DNA of 64,000 bases, from NCBI GenBank assembly GCA_035222895.1, contig JAVYIG010006791.1, positions 1 to 64,000 of the forward strand, given 5' to 3'. This document shows positions 60,001 through 64,000 of the stretch, in pieces; position 1 is the first letter of the stretch, and each line of letters begins with the position of its first letter. The translations under genes and the position numbers were made by a program. This DNA comes from Strongylocentrotus droebachiensis. Lineage: Eukaryota > Echinodermata > Echinoidea > Camarodonta > Strongylocentrotidae. The notes below the pieces were generated by a model that saw only the letters and a list, made by a program, of their open reading frames with translations, was not told the DNA's origin and did not search any database.

Positions 60001-62152
60001 ATTTTGAATATAAAAAACAAAACGAATGCAGATGAATATTGGAATTCAGTCTTCGTTGAAGTCAAATATTTCCTCTTTTTTTTAATTTTTATTCTTATTC
60101 TCATATGCTGTTTTACTGAATATTTTCTGTAAACATCCATATTTTTCGCCCTTTTTTCTTTAAACTTACCTTCCTCCAAACTCGCCTAATAGTGTATTGC
60201 TCGTCTTAAGCAGGGCTCCCACTTAGCCGAGTTGGAGCCTCGAGTTGTGGCGAGCTGGCACGAGCTTATGGCAAGATTTTTTATCATTAAAACATATTTC
60301 TTGATATCGAGAATTCAATTCTTGATATCACGAAATCGAATTCTTGATATCAAGAATTACCATTGCTTTACAACGTAAAATTATTTATTGATATCAAGAA
60401 ATATGTTTTAATGATAAAACGGCTTGCCATAAGCTCGCGCCAGCTCGCCACAACTCGAGGCTCCAACTCGGCTAAGTGGGAGCCCTGCTTTATACTTTAT
60501 AAGATGTAGCTTGATGATTCTAGTTATTTGATAACCATTGTTATAAAATCCATACCTGACAGTTCGTAGCATGAGGCGGAAATATTGAATCCATTCCCTG
60601 TGGGGTTTCCATTTGGTGTAAATCTCAAAATCAAGTTGTTTCTCCTGGACAAAAATGGAGGGATTGTCTTTCCCTCTCCACTGTAGCGCTGCCTTTTTTC
60701 ATGATTATCAACGGTGTCTATGACGACGACGTCATCTGAAGACCCTAGACTGAAGTTATTAAAGGTCAGAAGGATCATTCTTCGTTCCGGCGCGGTGAAA
60801 AACCAATCTTTGCGCCTATATGGCGGGTACGTGGCTGGATAATTTTGAGATGTAATCACGGATGCACTCGTGCAATTGATAGGTACTTGAACATCTAGGA
60901 AGAAAACATAAAAAAATCACTTTGGCGTAATTTGAAAATGTTATTGTAGAGCAAAACAACGTAATAGAGAATCGACTAATAACTCCAATCACCCATTGCA
61001 ATACCAAACGTTTGAAAGGCGGACTTCACATATTTCCTTAATGCATATTTATTTATTGTTGTATACCATCATGGATCATACATGATAATTGACTTTATTC
61101 GTATTGTTTTTTAAAACAACTGATCAACTTGTGACAATCATAACTATGTTTTAAAGGTTAATGGAGAGCACATAAACCTCACACTTTCGCGACCTACCAT
61201 TTATTAGTGGAAATAAAAGTCACCTCTACATGGTCTGAACAATTCATTACGGTATTTCCGAAAAAGCAGTCGAAAGCATGTTGTCTTTCACCATAACATT
61301 ATGATGGAAAAATCTTCTCAAATAAATTCATTACATATTTATATTTTTCTTGTGCTTTTATCTTCATACCTCTTGTCACCAAATGTTTGGCCCTACATCT
61401 CAGATTAAAAGATCCATCGAAGTATCCAGGTCTTACTATTTATTTCAATTTAGTTCCGAAGTAGTTAGTCGTGAGATCCTGGCTAGCCGAGATTATCCCC
61501 TCTATTTTCATATGAATATATTGTAAAAAGAAAATATGTCGACATCTGCCGTTATATATATAATTTTACATTATCGAAAAAGTGGTACTATAATTTTCAC
61601 TTACATTTTAGAAACCGTTTACAAATAACATTTTTAATAGTTTACCTTCACAGGCGGCCTTGGTTAGGATGACCATGAGAATGATAACATGATGGTATTG
61701 CCGAGCGATTTTCAGTACCATCGAAATCTTGAGAATGAGTGTCTGGAGAGCATTTTGGAGGAAAGGATTGATTCCTCGTCTTCTCTCAAAGAGGTGATGG
61801 GTCGAGTCATTGAAAATGTGAGAGTAGAGCTCGTCTGATGTCTGCCGATCTTCGGCCTGTAAAGTCTTCGATCTCTTCCGGCTTTCGTCTTGCAAAGTTT
61901 TTGATCCCTGCAAACCTTTTGTCCTGTAGGAGTAGGAATTGTCAGATTTACGTGGACCCGCATAGTGTAAAGTCTCCGATTTCCGCAGGCCTTCGATGTG
62001 GAAATTCCTAGACCTCTGTCGGAGACCAGCTGAGTTTGAGGCCTTTGATCTCACCGGACCTTTCGAGTGAAACCTTTTTGATCTGAACTGAAGCGGCATT
62101 TTCCCGGAGTTGAAATTGATTGACCTCTTTCCATCCTTCAAGTGATCGTACT
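44151..62152 (-). CDS. Gene A: CUB-SRCR-WSC-sushi membrane receptor (8 exons, 5' incomplete)
   Basis: The exons are 61646-62152, 60556-60894, 58474-58733, 57948-58008, 56942-57169, 56194-56397, 49660-49759 and 44151-45039. All introns are GT..AG and every phase joins (1-1, 1-1, 0-0, 1-1, 1-1, 1-1, 2-2), giving about 862 codons. The order is: N-terminal polar region with R-S-K repeats, hydrophobic anchor or leader, CUB, SRCR, WSC, sushi, transmembrane helix, basic stop-transfer (RTRRRTK), then a cytoplasmic tail of about 290 residues. It is probably a cell-surface receptor. Kremen also combines WSC and CUB but has a kringle and no SRCR or sushi, so this is not Kremen. The first exon(s) and promoter are outside the window. 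The ligand is unknown. Alternative splicing is possible because most exons are phase 1-1. Confidence 0.8.
45040..49659 (-). other. Gene A intron 7
   Basis: A 4.6-kb intron. 45746-46250 and 48100-49650 align with the gene B copy at 7060-7600 and 7680-9640. No nested gene is seen. A (TA)n run lies near 47058, a C-rich tract at 47367-47385 and a G run at 49407. The segment 46300-48000 has no counterpart in gene B. Confidence 0.6.
49660..49759 (-). CDS. Gene A exon 7: transmembrane helix
   Basis: A 100-nt exon, phase 1 in and phase 2 out, between TGTAG and GTAGGT. It encodes a short stalk (DTSPSMTDGQVN) and a helix, AAIAISSSLAALLICIICAV. The last codon (CG|G, Arg) is completed by the tail exon, so the helix is followed at once by positive residues, as expected for a type I end. 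Confidence 0.8.
49760..56193 (-). other. Gene A intron 6
   Basis: A 6.4-kb intron. The ends align with gene B (49.9-50.05 kb and 55.6-56.19 kb), but 50.13-55.6 kb has no counterpart there. Inside are a TE-like GC-rich patch (50560-50710), a GGACCGACAGCTTTAGGTCC patch (51284) and a GC-rich fold-back at 53230-53720. The long C run at 53081-53103 may be mis-sized. The open frames seen have no domains. Confidence 0.55.
53230..53720. mobile_element. GC-rich fold-back in gene A intron
   Basis: CCTCGTTGACACTGCC followed by GCATTTTG at 53263 recurs inverted as CAAAATGC then GGCAAGTGTCAACGAGG at 53664-53688. The interior is dense in GCGTGCCA, CGCACG and GGCACG words. It is unlike the AT-rich surroundings, so probably an inserted element. 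Confidence 0.5.
56194..56397 (-). CDS. Gene A exon 6: sushi (CCP) domain
   Basis: A 204-nt exon, phase 1-1, between GTATCAG and GTAAGT. One sushi module with cysteines in GFCNQ, HLTCD, LQCVT and PTCNI and several Asn-X-Ser/Thr sites (NGS, NMT). Same length as gene B's exon. Confidence 0.88.
56398..56520. repeat. (GAA)n microsatellite in intron 5
   Basis: An imperfect GAA/AGA run directly above the sushi acceptor; the minus-strand frame gives a meaningless poly-serine. Gene B has a shorter run at the same place (about 10908-10935). Confidence 0.9.
56942..57169 (-). CDS. Gene A exon 5: WSC domain
   Basis: A 228-nt exon between ATCGACAG and GTAAAC, phase 1-1. It encodes GYKGCYDLGN, then ECVTSCRG, then SECFCSTTDDIG and ETRSCAP. 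This C-Y-D, E-C-xxx-C, C-x-C spacing is that of WSC domains (extracellular, putative carbohydrate or matrix binding). If the donor were skipped, the frame would stop about 20 codons later. Gene B has no such exon in the matching interval. Confidence 0.82.
57948..58008 (-). CDS. Gene A exon 4: SRCR domain, C-terminal end
   Basis: A 61-nt exon between CGTTCGCAG and GTGAGT, phase 0 in and 1 out. It reads DCSASPEECTSSLAVKVKC, the usual end of an SRCR-type domain (C..C....aVkVkC). It joins exon 3 in frame. Confidence 0.75.
58474..58733 (-). CDS. Gene A exon 3: SRCR domain
   Basis: A 260-nt exon after AATTCTAAG. It encodes VGRLVGGNTPAEGFLELQ, GEWVRVCEEH, AEVVCGELRFPG and the cysteine-rich end RHCIRAPSCDNC. 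RLVGG..P.EG..E, W..VC and VVC..L.FPG are SRCR landmarks. The donor (GCA|GTTGTT) is weak and chosen because it preserves frame with exon 4. SRCR proteins are greatly expanded in echinoderm immunity. Confidence 0.78.
58866..59385. repeat. ~260-bp tandem duplication in gene A intron 2
   Basis: Two units start ATGAAGTGCCTCAAAAAA (58868 and 59127) and share AGACTGTAGTGTTA, CAGACAGGCGATCGGCTTGT and GGGATTCCTGAC. The distal end of the unit also occurs at 24720-24790. The rest of the intron to 60208 has no recognisable content. Confidence 0.9.
60209..60489. mobile_element. Fold-back MITE with TTA target duplication
   Basis: Arms of about 105 bp, starting AGCAGGGCTCCCACTTAGCC and inverted at 60489. 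TTA lies on both sides (60206-60208, 60490-60492). The inner part repeats TTCTTGATATCAAGAA-type palindromes. A 3-bp TTA/TAA target fits PIF/Harbinger. It is absent from gene B. Confidence 0.85.
60556..60894 (-). CDS. Gene A exon 2 (as visible): CUB domain
   Basis: A 339-nt exon between TTCCTAG and GTATGG, phase 1-1. It encodes VPINCTSASVITSQNYPATY, MILLTFNNFSLGSSDDVVVI and NLILRFTPNGN, ending ISASCYELS. It has the CUB start (ITSQNYPATYPPY) and beta-strand core but only two cysteines, so the second disulphide is absent in both paralogs. Confidence 0.9.
61646..62152 (-). CDS. Gene A exon 1 (as visible): R-S-K repeats and anchor
   Basis: A 507-nt exon between TTTATGTAG and GTAAAC, phase 1-1. 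It encodes about eight imperfect 10-15-residue repeats (FRSKRFHSKG, QRSRNFHIEG, RKSETLHYAG, QGSKTLQDES, KRSKTLQAED), then DELYSHIFNDSTHHLFE and the hydrophobic HHVIILMVILTKAAC. R-x-S/T sites recur, suggesting phosphorylation if cytoplasmic. If a start used the Met of MVLKIAR, this would be a normal signal peptide. The gene B exon has an upstream coding exon, which favours an internal anchor or long leader. Confidence 0.7.
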
Positions 62153-62299
62153 CTACATAAAGAAAAATAATATAGCAATTCATTTTTCTATTCAAATTAC
62201 AATTAATCGCCGACATTGCGCTACTTGCGCATAAAGGTAATTTGGATGACATATATTCTAGTCGGGTCAAGCTTTGGTTTGACCCCAGAAAAATTGGAA

Positions 62300-62600
62300 C
62301 AATGGGTTTTTCAACGGTTTCTAGTAGTATTCGACCTCAGGAATAACATGTTAACCTTTTTACCAGACTTTTGACAATATGTTTATGATCTTAAAATAGA
62401 CCAAGTGGTAAACAACATCTTCTTTAAACTGTTTTATTGCTTTTAGGAGATCGAATCCCCTTTCTTTCAGCTGCAATATATGAACAGTCAGGTTAATATA
62501 CGGTAAAAAACAAAACCCCCCAAAATTGCAACTAAAGGTTTTTCAACGGTTTCTAGTAGTATTTGACTCAGGAATAACATATTAAAAGTATACCAAAATC
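62300..62600. other. Rearranged gene A intron segment
   Basis: 62347-62485 is the inverse of 14958-15104 in gene B. It is flanked by direct copies of TTTTTCAACGGTTTCTAGTA (62309 and 62536), which may mark the rearrangement. Confidence 0.6.
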
Positions 62601-62617
62601 GAACGTTCAGAAAGCTG

Positions 62618-62975
62618 TTTTTTTCAAGATGGCGTCCAAGATGGCCGCCGATACCTAAAAATGGCCATAAATCACTTATTATCCATCCTAAAGACATAAT
62701 GTTGGTGTCTATCCTATGGTTTTGGGGGTCGGAGAATCCATTGAGACAAGAATGAATGGTTTGTGATGGTTTAGGAAACCCCCCAAATCCAAAATAGCGT
62801 CCAAAATGGCCGCCATAAGTTAAAAATGGTCATACGTCACTTATTATCCATCCGAGAGACATAATTGGGGTGTCTATGCTATAGTTTTTAGATCATAGAA
62901 TCCATAAGGATAAGTTAGAACATTAAGCAGTGGTTCAGGAAACCACGAAATCCAATATGGCGTCCAAAGGGCCAC
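62618..62975. repeat. ~163-bp tandem repeat with GGCGTCC-AAATGGCCGCC
   Basis: Two full units and a partial third contain GCGTCCAAAATGGCCGCCAT, CACTTATTATCCATCC and AGACATAAT. The ATGGCCGCC core is GC-rich against an AT-rich unit. No coding value. Confidence 0.85.
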
Positions 62976-63029
62976 AAAACCACTAAAATTTCTCAATAGA
63001 GGGCGCACTTTATGAACAGGAAATGAACT

Positions 63030-63134
63030 TATAGGCCCAAATTCACAAGGATTGTAAAAACGCGTCAAAACGCGTCGTATGACGCACATAAACTTCGGTT
63101 TGTCGACAAACCTCCTTCGTGAATTCGGGCCATA
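63030..63134. mobile_element. Short MITE, GGCCCGAATTCACGAAGG ends
   Basis: TATAGGCCCAAATTCACAAG at 63030 and, inverted, TATGGCCCGAATTCACGAAG at 63134. About 105 bp, with a CAAAACGCGTC repeat inside. Small Harbinger-like MITEs have such ends; the assignment is tentative. Confidence 0.6.
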
Positions 63135-63454
63135 ATGCTTCTCTCTCACCCTTAGAGTGTCACAGACCCCCCCCCCCCCCCCGCCCCATAAAAAGGGTCA
63201 ATTCAACTATTGACGGGTTATTGTCAACACTGAGGGAAGGGGCCGAGGGGGGGGGGAGTGACAAAAACAAAGTAACAACTTGATAATAATATCTAGACAC
63301 ACATTAATAACACTGACCATACAATTAAATATGTTTAAAAGGTGGTGTAAGGTCAACGTTTGATTTTATGATTGGCCATGGCTGGCATATGGTTTTTAAC
63401 GCGCTATCATAACCTGCGCATAATTTTATTAGCGCGCATTTTATGAGACGCGTT
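63135..63454. other. No gene recognised
   Basis: Contains a C-rich run at 63169-63182 and a G-rich patch at 63240-63260. No supported exon. Confidence 0.4.
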
Positions 63455-63728
63455 AATACACCAGTTTACGGTTACATCAGTGCGCATGCGCAGACATGGG
63501 CGCCATTTTAATTGGCGAGTAAACAAAGCCAATGACCTAGCGGTCATTTGGTTTGTGCGTAAATTAAGATTGCGCCCATGTAAATTATGATGTAAGCGCA
63601 GGCAGTGATGTTATCATAATTTGCATGGGCGCAATCTTAATTACGCACAAACCACATGACCTCTAGAGGTCATTGGAGTTGTTTACTCGTCAATTAAAAT
63701 GGCGCACACAACCGTAAACTGGTGTATT
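63455..63728. mobile_element. Fold-back element, ~120-bp arms
   Basis: AATACACCAGTTTACGGTT at the left end recurs inverted at the right end. The arms also share ATGGCGC, TTTACTCG and GGGCGCAATCTTAATT-type blocks. It is richer in CpG than its surroundings. No protein. Confidence 0.85.
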
Positions 63729-63904
63729 GCGCATTACTTTTGATTTAACGTGTGATGTCACAATGCTTATATCGACCTTAACGGCGCATGCGCAATGGCC
63801 CATCAAAAATCTGGATTTTAGTTATCCGGATTATTCGTAGCCTGTCTGTAACTATTTTGTCACCAGCTCAATTCAAGATGGGTCGTGATTTTTCTGTGTG
63901 ACAC

Positions 63905-63990
63905 CGCCTTATATCTAGCTAGCTACGCGTACGCTGCGCTGGATGGAGCGTACAATACCAGCTACGCGTACGCTGCGCTGGATATCGATT
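63905..63990. repeat. Short direct repeat, CTACGCGTACGCTGCGCTGG
   Basis: The block beginning AGCTACGCGTACGCTG occurs at about 63921 and 63959, 38 bp apart. It may belong to an element that continues past the window. Confidence 0.85.
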
Positions 63991-64000
63991 TAGCGTGCAA

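Overview
The window looks like nuclear DNA from a marine invertebrate deuterostome, most likely an echinoderm. The reasons are exons with canonical GT..AG borders and matched phases, a membrane protein built from CUB, SRCR, WSC and sushi domains, a mix of CR1/Rex-like LINEs, a Penelope-like element, tRNA-derived SINEs and many MITEs, and AT-rich introns full of repeats. The species is not determined; this is inference from content. There is no bacterial-style gene organisation, no rRNA and no bona fide tRNA gene.

Genes. All supported host exons are on the minus strand and belong to two paralogous genes. Gene A (62152 down to 44151; its 5' end lies beyond the window) has eight exons that join in consistent phase. 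They encode an intracellular-type N-terminal region with short R-S-K repeats and a hydrophobic anchor or leader, then CUB, a two-exon SRCR, WSC, sushi, a transmembrane helix, and a 296-codon cytoplasmic exon ending in a YNPM motif. Gene B (15703 down to 9370) has the N-terminal, CUB, sushi and transmembrane exons. It lacks SRCR and WSC, its transmembrane exon ends in a different phase, and its tail exon survives only as a frameshifted, stop-bearing relic at about 6690-7010. Introns and flanks also align (7.0-9.6 kb with 45.7-49.7 kb; 9.9-10.7 kb with 49.9-56.2 kb; 13.2-15.1 kb with 61.0-62.5 kb), so this is a segmental duplication. Comparing the copies identifies several transposon insertions by their empty sites.

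Layout. 0.4-2.3 kb: C-rich element and a 36/27-bp minisatellite. 2.4-6.1 kb: AT-rich repeats, including flank sequence related to the region below gene A. 6.7-15.7 kb: gene B and its insertions (tRNA-SINE, hAT MITE, two TTAA-flanked MITEs, a SINE with a 7SL/Alu-like head). 16-18 kb: Penelope-like retroelement (RT plus GIY-YIG) with an inverted 5' end. 18-25 kb: MITEs, fold-back elements and a SINE. 25.5-30.5 kb: a LINE endonuclease region broken by three nested insertions, one of them another LINE with a perfect 31-bp target duplication. 30.5-41 kb: degenerate minisatellites, a 2.8-kb element with minisatellite-bearing inverted ends, and LINE remnants. 42.4-62.2 kb: gene A and its 3' flank. 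62.3-64 kb: repeats and fold-back elements.

The two genes probably encode cell-surface receptors. Gene A appears complete from its second or later exon to the stop. Gene B is either a short-tailed receptor or a decaying pseudogene.
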